Assembly (NCBI GenBank): GCA_021732145.1 | Contig: JAKFVN010000025.1 | Span: forward strand, 1-38,281 | Source: Alphaproteobacteria bacterium | GTDB lineage: Bacteria > Pseudomonadota > Alphaproteobacteria > UBA9219 > RGZA01 | Reading direction: 5' to 3' | DNA: 38,281 bases | Part shown: positions 17,338-25,290 of the stretch, in pieces | Numbering within the stretch: position 1 is the stretch's first letter | Layout: the number at the start of each line of letters is the position of its first letter | Made by a program: the position numbers and the translations under genes | Notes under the pieces: generated by a model | Databases searched by the model: none | Seen by the model: only the letters and a program-made list of their open reading frames with translations | Told to the model about the DNA's origin: nothing

Positions 17338-18081
17338 ATGCCTAAACGAAAGCTGGTCGCAGGTAATTGGAAAATGAACGGAAACCGGGCAATGGCGGAT
17401 AGCCTTGTCAGCGGCGTTCGCATGGTGCTGGCGGCAAGCCCGGTTGAAGTCGATGTGGCCTTTTGCCCGCCGTATCATTTGCTGGCGGATGTGGGCGCGG
17501 CTTTGTCCGGCGCAGCCTTGAAGCTGGGCGCGCAGGATTGCAGCGCGGTGGCGGATGGCGCGTTTACGGGCGATGTGTCGGCAACCCAGCTGCGCGACAT
17601 GGTATGCGATTACGTTATTCTTGGCCATTCCGAACGCCGCGAGATTCACAAAGAAACAAGTGAACAGGTTGCGGCCAAAATGCTCGCCGCACATAAGGCG
17701 GGGTTGATCGTGATTGTCTGCGTGGGTGAAAAAGACGCGAAGATGGATGCGCAGGCGCGCAACGGCATTGTCAAAGACCAGATTGCGAAATCACTGGCCG
17801 CAACGGCGGATGCAAAAAATACCATCGTCGCGTATGAGCCCGTTTGGGCAATCGGCACGGGTTTAACGCCAACCCCTGATGACATCACCACCATGCATCG
17901 TTTGATTGCGGGCGCGCTGCCGGAAAAAATGAAAGGCGCACGGATTCTCTATGGCGGTTCGGTAAAGGCCGATAACGCTGAAACCATATTGAAACTGCCG
18001 GAGGTTGATGGCGCTCTGGTTGGCGGCGCAAGCCTCAAAAAAGATGATTTTATCAGCATTATAAAGGCCGCCGCGCCGTAA
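17338..18081 (+). CDS. tpiA: Triose-phosphate isomerase
   Basis: TpiA interconverts dihydroxyacetone phosphate and glyceraldehyde 3-phosphate in glycolysis and gluconeogenesis. The 247-residue TIM barrel has all catalytic residues: Lys12 in GNWKMNG, His97 in LGHSERR and Glu167 in AYEPVWAIGTG, and the phosphate-binding ILYGGSVKADN near 210. Length is normal. AAGGA and AAGAG sequences lie upstream of the ATG. secG follows after 83 bases and pyrG after that, an arrangement frequent in proteobacteria. Confidence 0.97.
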   Translation: MPKRKLVAGNWKMNGNRAMADSLVSGVRMVLAASPVEVDVAFCPPYHLLADVGAALSGAALKLGAQDCSAVADGAFTGDVSATQLRDMVCDYVILGHSERREIHKETSEQVAAKMLAAHKAGLIVIVCVGEKDAKMDAQARNGIVKDQIAKSLAATADAKNTIVAYEPVWAIGTGLTPTPDDITTMHRLIAGALPEKMKGARILYGGSVKADNAETILKLPEVDGALVGGASLKKDDFISIIKAAAP

Positions 18082-18164
18082 AAGGTTAAGTTAAAGATTA
18101 TACTGGAAAAACAGCGGCCAAACGGCTATCAATTCGTCCCGTCTTACATTCAAAGGAATAACCC

Positions 18165-18545
18165 ATGACAGCCACTCTGCTGGTCATCCATATCTTATTG
18201 GCGATTGCGCTTATCGCCGTGATCTTAGTTCAACGTACCACATCCGATGGCGGTGGGTTAATGGGCGGCAGCGGTGGCTCGAATATGGGCGGTATGCTTT
18301 CCGTTCGTGGCACAGCCAATTTACTGACCCGCGTAACGGGCGTTCTTGCAACCGCATTCATCGCCACCAGCATTGTGCTGACCATCTTTGCGGGTAGCCA
18401 TAACCGCGTGCGTTCCATCACTGACCAGATTAAACCAGCGCCCGTTGAGCAGAAAGCGCCGGAACAACCAGCAACGGGCACAACCGATAAGCCCGCGCAA
18501 TCAACACCCAATACGTCGACACCTGCTGTACCCGTTTCACAGTAG
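18165..18545 (+). CDS. secG: Preprotein translocase subunit SecG
   Basis: SecG is the small inner-membrane subunit of SecYEG that aids SecA-driven protein export. The 126-residue protein has two transmembrane helices: TLLVIHILLAIALIAVILVQ at about 4-23, then the Gly-rich loop GGGLMGGSGGSNMGG typical of SecG, then LLTRVTGVLATAFIATSIVL at about 60-79. The C-terminal 45 residues are a Pro, Thr, Gln-rich tail of variable kind. An AAAGGAA ribosome binding site precedes the ATG. Its TAG stop lies in the first copy of a 21-bp tandem repeat that leads into pyrG. Confidence 0.93.
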   Translation: MTATLLVIHILLAIALIAVILVQRTTSDGGGLMGGSGGSNMGGMLSVRGTANLLTRVTGVLATAFIATSIVLTIFAGSHNRVRSITDQIKPAPVEQKAPEQPATGTTDKPAQSTPNTSTPAVPVSQ

Positions 18546-18581
18546 TAAGTTAAGCAAGGACAGTAGTAAGTTAAGCAAGGA
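18540..18581 (+). repeat. Perfect tandem 21-bp repeat between secG and pyrG
   Basis: Two identical 21-base units lie head to tail at 18540-18560 and 18561-18581. Each contains TAGTAAGTTAAGCAAGGA. The first holds the secG stop codon, and each ends in an AAGGA ribosome binding motif. The likely origin is recent slippage or unequal duplication. Confidence 0.95.
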
Positions 18582-18588
18582 GAGAGAC

Positions 18589-18627
18589 TTGGCCATTACG
18601 CGTACCTTCCTAACGGGGGGCAGATGA
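18589..18627 (+). CDS. Putative 12-codon leader ORF coupled to pyrG
   Basis: A TTG at 18589 lies six bases after a strong AAGGAG (18577-18582) and opens a 12-codon frame, read as [12 protein letters not shown]. Its TGA stop (18625-18627) overlaps the pyrG ATG (18624-18626) in an ATGA junction, the classic form of translational coupling. pyrG itself has only a GGGGGG run as a possible ribosome binding site. The peptide bears a slight likeness to the PyrG N-terminus (TRxF, TGG), which could be chance. It may simply be the way ribosomes reach pyrG. Confidence 0.4.
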   Translation: MAITRTFLTGGR

Positions 18628-20252
18628 CACGGTTTATATTCGTCACTGGCGGCGTAGTATCGTCTCTTGGTAAAGGCATCGCCTCCGCATCGCTCGCCGC
18701 ATTGTTGCAGGCGCGCGGCTACAAGGTTCGCTGCCGCAAGCTTGACCCATACCTCAACGTTGATCCCGGCACCATGTCGCCCATCCAGCATGGCGAAGTC
18801 TATGTAACCGATGATGGCGCGGAAACCGATCTTGATTTGGGCCATTATGAACGTTTCACCGGCGTATCCGCCAAGCAATCCGATAACGTGACCACAGGCC
18901 GCATTTATTCCGATGTCATTGCAAGGGAACGTCGCGGCGATTATCTGGGCGGCACCGTTCAGGTGATTCCGCATGTGACCGATGCGATTAAAAACTTCCT
19001 GCGCAGCGATATTACGGATGAAGATTTCATCCTGTGTGAAATTGGCGGCACCGTGGGCGATATTGAAGGCCTGCCGTTCCTGGAAGCCATTCGCCAATTC
19101 CGCAATGAAGTCGGCGCGCATAATGCCATGTTCATCCACTTAACATTGCTGCCTTATATCCCGACATCCGGCGAATTGAAAACCAAGCCTACGCAGCATT
19201 CCGTGAAAGAACTGCTCAGCGTTGGCATTCAGCCGGATGTGCTGGTGTGCCGCGCCGACCGCGATATTCCCGAAGGTGAGCGCCGCAAGATTGCGCTGTT
19301 CTGCAATGTGCCGGAAAGCAATGTGATTGCCGCGCTGGATGTTGACACCATTTACCAGGTGCCCATCAGCTATCACGCGCAAGGCTTTGATAAGGTTGTG
19401 CTGAACCACTTCAAGATGGAAATCAAGGGTGAGCCGGATTTAAGCAAGTGGCGCGAGATTGTGAACCGCATCCGCCATCCCGAAAGCGTCATTAAAATCG
19501 CGATTGTTGGCAAATACACAACCATGCTCGATAGCTATAAATCCCTGTCCGAAGCGCTTATTCACGGCGGCATTGCCAATAACGTAAAGGTCAAGCTGGA
19601 ATGGATGGACAGCGAAATCTTCGAAAGCGAAGATGCCGTGCATCATCTGGAAGGCGTGAGCGCCATTCTGGTTCCCGGCGGCTTTGGCGAGAGGGGTGCC
19701 CAAGGTAAAATCCGCGCGGCGCAATTCGCGCGGGAGCATAAGGTGCCGTATTTCGGTATCTGCTTTGGCATGCAGATGGCGGTTGTGGAAGTCGCGCGTC
19801 ATCTGGCAAATCTGCCAAAAGCCAATTCCACCGAATTCACCCCGCACGAAAATCCCGTTGTCGGTATCATGACCGAATGGGTAAAGGCGGGCGAAGTCCA
19901 AATCCGCAAAGCCGATGGCGATAAGGGCGGCACGATGCGCCTTGGCGCATATCCATGCAAGCTGGCCAAGGGCAGCAAGGTGGCAGGCATCTATGGCCAA
20001 AGCGATATTCAGGAACGCCACCGCCACCGCTATGAAGTAAATATCGGGTATAAGGAAAAGCTGGAAAAAGCGGGCCTGTTATTCTCCGGCATGTCACCTG
20101 ATGCGAAGCTGCCGGAAATCGTAGAACTGCAAGGCCATCCGTGGTTTATCGGGGTGCAGTTCCATCCGGAATTAAAGTCCAAGCCGTTTGAACCGCATCC
20201 GCTATTCACATCGTTTGTGGCTGCTGCCGTTGAACGCAGCCGCCTGGTTTAA
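18624..20252 (+). CDS. pyrG: CTP synthase
   Basis: PyrG makes CTP from UTP, ATP and glutamine, the last step of pyrimidine nucleotide synthesis. The 542-residue protein has the normal length and two domains. The synthetase domain (about 1-265) begins [20 protein letters not shown] with the P-loop, and contains [20 protein letters not shown] and [13 protein letters not shown]. The glutaminase domain contains the oxyanion GGFGERG, the nucleophile Cys in [13 protein letters not shown] near residue 378, and the catalytic His-Glu in GVQFHPEL near the C-terminus. The start is fixed by likeness to other PyrG proteins. Regulation may involve the coupled upstream mini-ORF. Confidence 0.97.
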   Translation: MTRFIFVTGGVVSSLGKGIASASLAALLQARGYKVRCRKLDPYLNVDPGTMSPIQHGEVYVTDDGAETDLDLGHYERFTGVSAKQSDNVTTGRIYSDVIARERRGDYLGGTVQVIPHVTDAIKNFLRSDITDEDFILCEIGGTVGDIEGLPFLEAIRQFRNEVGAHNAMFIHLTLLPYIPTSGELKTKPTQHSVKELLSVGIQPDVLVCRADRDIPEGERRKIALFCNVPESNVIAALDVDTIYQVPISYHAQGFDKVVLNHFKMEIKGEPDLSKWREIVNRIRHPESVIKIAIVGKYTTMLDSYKSLSEALIHGGIANNVKVKLEWMDSEIFESEDAVHHLEGVSAILVPGGFGERGAQGKIRAAQFAREHKVPYFGICFGMQMAVVEVARHLANLPKANSTEFTPHENPVVGIMTEWVKAGEVQIRKADGDKGGTMRLGAYPCKLAKGSKVAGIYGQSDIQERHRHRYEVNIGYKEKLEKAGLLFSGMSPDAKLPEIVELQGHPWFIGVQFHPELKSKPFEPHPLFTSFVAAAVERSRLV

Positions 20253-20334
20253 AATCCAGCTTAAAGTCCGGTTAATACTTTCAGGGTTATAGCCTATTCT
20301 TCGCCTTGTATATTGAAACAGGCATTTTTTAGTC

Positions 20335-20964
20335 ATGACACGCATTTACAGTCCGCGCTATGCGATTGATATCGACCAGCCTACGGGAAGCAATGTGTAC
20401 ATTCTTTCCGAACCGGCCAATGAACGCACCATCCCGTTCTTGTTTGAAGCAGCGCGCTTCATTCGCGACAGGCCCAATACCACGATAGCAGTTGTAAAAT
20501 TACGTAACGGCGAGACGATGGATTTCGGCCCATGCGGTATGGAATTGGGTCATGCCTTGTATAACGTCTATGGATTCTTTGTGGTCAATAAGCGCGACCA
20601 GTTTTTATCAACGGTTGAAACATCAAAGCTTGATGCCGATGGCAATCTGGAAATCACCATCAATCCAAAAAATCTTGATCGCGGTGAATCTATTCCTCAA
20701 TTAACAGACAGCAATGTGATTGCCTATCACCTGGAAGAGCTCCGCATTTATTTCGACATCTTTGTTACGCGCCATATGCTGCCCGAATTTATTCCGATGA
20801 TTAATGGCAATGTGAAAGATGCGCGCCGTGCCACGTCGGTTAAGATGCAGGAACGGATTGGCAGCATGCCTATCCGTTTCGTCACGCCGGATGGCAAGCG
20901 TGTGAAGGTTAAAACCAAAAATCATCCTTCATTGGGCAGCATTCCTGACCTTGATTTTGGCTAG
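20335..20964 (+). CDS. Protein of unknown function (209 residues)
   Basis: I do not recognise this protein. It has 209 residues, no signal peptide and no transmembrane segment, so it is probably cytoplasmic. The composition is mixed alpha/beta, with several aromatic and basic stretches: IPFLFEAARFIRDRPNTTIA, MDFGPCGMELGHALYNVYGFF, a central NLEITINPKNLDRGE, and a C-terminal basic run MPIRFVTPDGKRVKVKTKN. It follows pyrG after 82 bases that hold no clear terminator. The TAG stop lies in the left end of a 74-bp inverted repeat. The codon use looks like that of neighbouring genes, so it is likely a real, expressed gene. Confidence 0.75.
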   Translation: MTRIYSPRYAIDIDQPTGSNVYILSEPANERTIPFLFEAARFIRDRPNTTIAVVKLRNGETMDFGPCGMELGHALYNVYGFFVVNKRDQFLSTVETSKLDADGNLEITINPKNLDRGESIPQLTDSNVIAYHLEELRIYFDIFVTRHMLPEFIPMINGNVKDARRATSVKMQERIGSMPIRFVTPDGKRVKVKTKNHPSLGSIPDLDFG

Positions 20965-21034
20965 TGTCCCAGTTTTGAAATTCATTCAATTTTTGTGCAG
21001 AGGTGTTGAACTTCAAAATCAATAAGGACACTAG
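20961..21034. mobile_element. MITE-like 74-bp inverted-repeat element flanked by TA
   Basis: CTAGTGTCC (20961-20969) and GGACACTAG (21026-21034) are perfect inverted repeats. Inside them TTTTGAAATTCA on the left and TGAACTTCAAAA on the right extend the pairing imperfectly. The unit can be read as a 68-bp element (20964-21031) beginning GTGTCC and flanked by TA dinucleotides at 20962-20963 and 21032-21033, the target duplication of IS630/mariner-type elements. Removing it restores TAG at the stop codon, so the insertion leaves the upstream protein unchanged. It has no coding capacity. A plain terminator hairpin is the alternative, but no T tract follows. Confidence 0.5.
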
Positions 21035-21096
21035 TAAACGCTAATTGCTTACCCTATGATGGCAGGGCTTCTCCCCTCCAACCATCATCGTTCATC

Positions 21097-22029
21097 ATGC
21101 AAATCACATTACTCGGCCTTGTGCGCCGTCTGGGTCTTTGGCTTGGCGTTTTAGTCATTGCAGGCCTGTTCTTCTATTACATCGTGCTGGGCCTCGCGGT
21201 TTATCAAAAGGTGGATGATGATCCGAATTTTCAGGCAACCCAAATCACCACGGGCGGAAGCGCCGCGGTGGATATGGCGGCCGCACTGATCACGCGCGAG
21301 GTCGATGACCATAGCTGGGTTGCTAATGACCCGTGGTTTGTTCCGTCATCGTGGCTCACGCGCACGCCCGCATTCCAGCAAGGCATCATTTACGCGCTCA
21401 GCCGTTTTTCCATTTCGATGACGGATAACCTTGCGCGCCAGCGCGGATCCAGCGCCGTTGACCCTGATTTGGATAAAGCGTCCGGCTTTCTAAAATATGC
21501 GGGCGATGTGTGGGTGTTCCATGACAGCGTCATTCCAACCACGACCAGCGAACAGCAATACCGCAATGCGCGCAAATCGTTGCTCGCATTCAATGAACGG
21601 CTGGCAACAGGGAAGGCGACCTTTGACCGCCGTGCCGATAATCTCCAGGCCGCCATTGAAAGCATCGCCGCTGATTTGGGGTCGCAATCCGCCATCATCA
21701 GCGATGCTATTGAAAAGAACGGCGGCGGCTTTCTGGAATTCAAGAGCAATGCGATTTACTTCACTGCCAAGGGTCGTCTTTACGCCTATTACTTAATATT
21801 GCGCGAATTGGGTAAGGATTTTGCGCCGATTATTAAAGAAAAGGGCATGCAGAACGTCTGGGACAACGCCGTTGCAAGCCTGAAAGACGCGTCCAGCCTG
21901 TTTCCACTGATTATTTTTAACGGCAGGGGTGACAGCCAGTTCCTTCCATGTCATCTTTGCGGCCAAGGTTTCTGGTTGTTGCGTGCCCGTACGCAGCTCT
22001 ACGAAGTCAGTAACATTATCACCAAGTAA
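21097..22029 (+). CDS. DUF2333 family membrane-anchored protein
   Basis: The 310-residue protein matches the DUF2333 family of alphaproteobacteria and related groups by its overall layout and motifs. It has one N-terminal transmembrane helix (LGVLVIAGLFFYYIVLGLAV, about 16-35), then a large domain with AALITREVDDHSWVANDPWF, a long helical middle part (about 140-210) and the typical ending with FAPIIKEKG, SLFPLIIFNGRGDSQFLPCH, LCGQGFWLLRARTQLYEVS. The function of the family is not established; topology suggests that the main domain faces the periplasm. It begins 62 bases after the MITE-like element and precedes a small lipoprotein gene. Confidence 0.85.
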   Translation: MQITLLGLVRRLGLWLGVLVIAGLFFYYIVLGLAVYQKVDDDPNFQATQITTGGSAAVDMAAALITREVDDHSWVANDPWFVPSSWLTRTPAFQQGIIYALSRFSISMTDNLARQRGSSAVDPDLDKASGFLKYAGDVWVFHDSVIPTTTSEQQYRNARKSLLAFNERLATGKATFDRRADNLQAAIESIAADLGSQSAIISDAIEKNGGGFLEFKSNAIYFTAKGRLYAYYLILRELGKDFAPIIKEKGMQNVWDNAVASLKDASSLFPLIIFNGRGDSQFLPCHLCGQGFWLLRARTQLYEVSNIITK

Positions 22030-22074
22030 TAATCCCCCCTTTGACTAGTCTAACCAAACTACAGGAGACCACTT

Positions 22075-22482
22075 ATGACCAAGCGCTTCCTTTCGTTGAT
22101 TGCGGTTCTCGCAATCTCCCTGCTCACGGCGTGTGCGCAAGTTTCATCCCACCCAACATGCAAGAGCTGCCCGGCATGGGTTGATGATTGCTGTGGTGCA
22201 TGCCCATGCAGCGCGCCAGTGGTTGAAAGCTCGCAAGGCAAGATGTGCGATCCTGCAACCAAGAAAAAGCATCACCGCAAGCATCACGTGAAATCAGAAG
22301 CAAAAGCGGAAAGCAAGGGAACGATTCCGTTGAAAGCTGAACCAGCCAAAAAAGCTGATGCTACAAAAAAGGACGCTAAAAAAACGGAACCCGAAGCTAA
22401 AAAGGTGGATGTTCTCGAAGGCGTAAAGAAAATCATCCAGGATGTAACGCCAAAAGACGCAAAAGATACAAAAAAGCCGTAA
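22075..22482 (+). CDS. Small Cys-rich, Lys-rich lipoprotein
   Basis: The 135-residue product starts with a lipoprotein signal peptide MTKRFLSLIAVLAISLLTAC; the lipobox LTAC makes Cys20 the lipidated residue. After processing there is a cysteine cluster (CKSCPAWVDDCCGACPC, about 29-45), then a basic His/Lys patch KKKHHRKHH near 63-71, and then a low-complexity Lys/Ala/Glu tail to the end. No known family is evident. The cysteines and histidines could bind metal ions or form disulfides, which is inference. AGGAG precedes the ATG, and a strong terminator follows at once, so it forms the end of a transcript. Confidence 0.8.
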   Translation: MTKRFLSLIAVLAISLLTACAQVSSHPTCKSCPAWVDDCCGACPCSAPVVESSQGKMCDPATKKKHHRKHHVKSEAKAESKGTIPLKAEPAKKADATKKDAKKTEPEAKKVDVLEGVKKIIQDVTPKDAKDTKKP

Positions 22483-22498
22483 TAAATAATTGATATTT

Positions 22499-22538
22499 AA
22501 ACACCATCCCTGCCTTAATTGGCGGTGATGGTGTTTTT
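22499..22538 (+). terminator. Rho-independent terminator after the lipoprotein gene
   Basis: A 10-bp perfect stem (AAACACCATC at 22499-22508 with GATGGTGTTT at 22527-22536) encloses a loop that can pair further by GCC/GGC, and runs into a T-rich tract. It ends transcription after the lipoprotein and lies 17 bases before the next ATG. Confidence 0.85.
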
Positions 22539-22552
22539 TATTTGAAGGACGT

Positions 22553-23224
22553 ATGCAACCTTTCTTCTTATTCGATGAAATCTCGGTGTTCTTGCGCGGG
22601 CTCGTGCTTGGCGTGGTGATTGCCGCGCCGGTCGGGCCTGTTGGAATCCTGTGCATCCGCCGCACGCTGGAGCGCGGGATTTTTGCGGGCCTGGCGACAG
22701 GGTTTGGTGCCGCCGTTGCCGATGCGATTTTTGCGGCGATTGCCGCATTCGGCGTGACCGCTGCCTTATCACTGCTTACCGGCTTGGAAAAAGAAATCCG
22801 CCTATTCGGCGGATTTTTCCTTATGGTCATGGCCATCCGCATGTTCTTTCAAAAAATTGAGCTGGCGCGCGCGCATGTTGTTTCCGCAGCTGGCCTTATC
22901 AAAGCCTTTATCGCTGGATTTATTATTACGATTACTAACCCGCTCACCATCATCGGTATTCTTGCTGTCATCGCTACATTCGCGGGTCATCTCAGCTATG
23001 TTCAGGCTGCGACTCTGACCGGGGGCATTTTCTGCGGCTCGCTGGCGTGGTGGCTGATGTTGGGCGGCGGCGTGTTCCTTATCCGCCACCATTTTACCGA
23101 TGGCGCGCTCAACTGGGTCAACCGCGGAACCGCCATTTTGCTGCTGATTTTGGCGATTTGGGCAATTTTTACAGGGGTTGTTGCCTTTTTGGGCATGCCG
23201 GTGCCGGGCCTGCTGCCTAAGTAG
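22553..23224 (+). CDS. LysE/RhtB family amino-acid exporter-like transporter
   Basis: The 223-residue inner-membrane protein has about six hydrophobic segments, as in the LysE translocator family that exports amino acids or related solutes. The first segment contains the conserved GLVLGVVIAAPVGPVGILCI at about 16-35 with the APVGP family motif, followed by RRTLERGIFAGLATGFGAA, also typical. Later helices include FIAGFIITITNPLTIIGILA with the TNP motif. Length is normal. GAAGGA lies just upstream of the ATG. It follows a terminator and stands alone before typA. The substrate cannot be predicted. Confidence 0.88.
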   Translation: MQPFFLFDEISVFLRGLVLGVVIAAPVGPVGILCIRRTLERGIFAGLATGFGAAVADAIFAAIAAFGVTAALSLLTGLEKEIRLFGGFFLMVMAIRMFFQKIELARAHVVSAAGLIKAFIAGFIITITNPLTIIGILAVIATFAGHLSYVQAATLTGGIFCGSLAWWLMLGGGVFLIRHHFTDGALNWVNRGTAILLLILAIWAIFTGVVAFLGMPVPGLLPK

Positions 23225-23271
23225 AACCGTCCTGAAAACGCATAAAAACAGCCATAAAACTAAAAAGAACC

Positions 23272-23298
23272 TTGCGTGTGCAGTGCTGCATATATAAA
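23272..23298 (+). promoter_or_regulatory. Putative typA promoter
   Basis: TTGCGT at 23272-23277 and TATAAA at 23293-23298 are separated by 15 bases, a little short. Downstream, GGGGC/GCCCC around 23317-23331 forms a small hairpin in the presumed untranslated leader. Confidence 0.35.
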
Positions 23299-23361
23299 CA
23301 ATCGCAGCAAGAGAGTGGGGCATTTGGCCCCCTAAATAGTTGACCCCTGAAAGTTAGTAAA

Positions 23362-25182
23362 ATGCAGTTACGTAACGTCGCCATCATCGCCCACGTTGAT
23401 CATGGGAAAACCACGCTGGTGGACGCATTGCTGCGCCAGAGCGGCAGCTTCCGTGAAAACCAGCAAGTCGCCGAATGCGTAATGGACAGCAACGATCAGG
23501 AACGTGAACGCGGCATTACCATTCTTGCGAAATGCACTTCCATCGTTTGGAAAGATACGCGCATCAACATCGTGGATACACCGGGCCACGCCGATTTTGG
23601 CGGTGAAGTTGAACGTATTATGTCGATGGTGGATGGCGTGGTGCTGCTGGTTGACGCCGCCGAGGGCCCGTTGCCACAAACCAAATTCGTGTTGAACAAG
23701 GCGTTGGGTTTGGGGCTGCGCCCCATCGTGGTTATCAATAAAGTCGACCGCAGCGATGCCCGCGCGCACGAAGTACTCGATGAAGTATTCGACTTGTTCC
23801 TTGCATTGGATGCAAACGGCGAACAATTGGATTTCCCGACGCTTTACGCATCGGGCCGTGCAGGCTGGGCAAGTCTATCGCTTGAAAACAAGATGCCGGA
23901 TTTGACAACCCTCTATGAAACCATCATCGCGCACGTACCAGCACCAAACGTGAAGCCAGATGCGCCATTCAGCATGTTGTCATCGCTGATTGAGTATAAC
24001 CCGTATCTGGGCCGCTTGCTCACTGGCCGTATAGAATCCGGTACTGTTAAAACCAACATGAACGTGAAGTCGCTGACCCGTGATGGCAAGTTGATTGAAA
24101 ACGCGCGTATCACCAAAATTCTGGCATTCCGTGGTATTGAACGCACCGTAGTTGAAGAAGCAGTGGCGGGCGATATCGTATCCATCGCTGGTTTCACCAA
24201 GGCAACCGTTGCCGATACGCTTTGCGATGTTGCTGTTGAAAACGCAATTCCTGCACAGCCAATCGACCCTCCAACCTTGGCAATGACGTTCTCCGTGAAC
24301 GACAGTCCGCTTGCTGGCACCGAAGGCAGCAAGGTTACATCCCGTATGATTTTAGACCGCCTGGAAAAAGAAGCAGAAGGCAATGTTGCGATTAAGATTA
24401 CCACCTCGGCTGAGAAAGACTCCTTCGAAGTTGCCGGTCGCGGTGAATTGCAATTGGGCGTTCTGATTGAAAACATGCGCCGCGAAGGGTTCGAGCTCAC
24501 CATTTCACGCCCACGCGTATTGTTCCAAAACGATGAGCAAGGCAACAAGCTGGAACCCATCGAAGAAGTGCAAGTGGATGTGGATGAAGAATACTCAGGC
24601 ACCGTTGTGCAAAAGATTTCTGAACGCAAGGGTGAACTCGTTGGCATGAAGCCATCGGGCGTTGGCAAAACCCGTATCACCTTCCACGTGCCATCCCGTG
24701 GCTTAATCGGTTACTTTGCGGAATTCCTTACCGATACACGCGGCACCGGTTTGATGAACCGTTTGTTCAAGGGCTATGAACCGTTCAAAGGCCCCATTGC
24801 TGGCCGCCGCACCGGCGTGTTGATTTCCAACGGCACTGGCGTTTCGGTTGCCTATGCCATGTGGTATCTGGAAGAACGCGGCCCGATGTTGATTGAATCC
24901 GGCGTAAAAGTTTATGAAGGCATGATTATCGGCGAGCATTCCAAGAACAACGATTTGGATGTGAACGTATTGGAAGGCAAGAAGCTCACCAATATGCGCG
25001 CTGCGGGTAAGGATGATGCTATTCGCCTAACCCCGCCCATCAAGATGACTTTGGAACGCGCGATGTCCTATATTCAGGATGATGAATTGGTGGAAGTAAC
25101 GCCAAAGAATGTACGCCTTCGCAAGCGCTACCTTGACCCGAACATGCGCAAACGCGCTGCCCGTTCCGGTACAGACGGCTAA
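23362..25182 (+). CDS. typA: Ribosome-associated translational GTPase TypA/BipA
   Basis: TypA/BipA is an EF-G-like GTPase that binds ribosomes and helps 50S assembly and adaptation to stress and cold. The 606-residue protein has the normal length. The G domain shows AHVDHGKT (G1, 10-17), ERGITI (G2), DTPGHADFGGEVER (G3), NKVDR (G4), and a G5 region around residue 160. EF-Tu-like domain II follows (about 205-300), then the EF-G III and V-like folds with EVAGRGELQLGVLIENMRREG and PSRGLIGYFAEFLTDTRGTG, and the BipA-specific C-terminal domain with NVLEGKKLTNMRAAGKDDAI. It appears monocistronic. Confidence 0.97.
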   Translation: MQLRNVAIIAHVDHGKTTLVDALLRQSGSFRENQQVAECVMDSNDQERERGITILAKCTSIVWKDTRINIVDTPGHADFGGEVERIMSMVDGVVLLVDAAEGPLPQTKFVLNKALGLGLRPIVVINKVDRSDARAHEVLDEVFDLFLALDANGEQLDFPTLYASGRAGWASLSLENKMPDLTTLYETIIAHVPAPNVKPDAPFSMLSSLIEYNPYLGRLLTGRIESGTVKTNMNVKSLTRDGKLIENARITKILAFRGIERTVVEEAVAGDIVSIAGFTKATVADTLCDVAVENAIPAQPIDPPTLAMTFSVNDSPLAGTEGSKVTSRMILDRLEKEAEGNVAIKITTSAEKDSFEVAGRGELQLGVLIENMRREGFELTISRPRVLFQNDEQGNKLEPIEEVQVDVDEEYSGTVVQKISERKGELVGMKPSGVGKTRITFHVPSRGLIGYFAEFLTDTRGTGLMNRLFKGYEPFKGPIAGRRTGVLISNGTGVSVAYAMWYLEERGPMLIESGVKVYEGMIIGEHSKNNDLDVNVLEGKKLTNMRAAGKDDAIRLTPPIKMTLERAMSYIQDDELVEVTPKNVRLRKRYLDPNMRKRAARSGTDG

Positions 25183-25290
25183 TCCCTGAAATAGCTGGTT
25201 TTTTTCTGTTTTTACTTTCGGCATTTGGCCGATACCTTGGTACGTGACTTATTTAAAGGCATTTTTTAAGCAATATTGGCTTTAAGTGAT

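Noticed and set aside
18537-19139. 200-codon minus-strand frame over the pyrG start
   Set aside because: It is antisense to conserved pyrG sequence and has no supporting start site or family likeness.
20335-20964. Truncation of the 20335 gene by the MITE-like element
   Set aside because: Removing the element and one TA restores TAG TAA at the same codon, so the insertion would not have changed the protein.
23913-24680. 255-codon minus-strand frame inside typA
   Set aside because: It is antisense to the conserved TypA domains, with the Ser/Pro-rich composition of a shadow frame.
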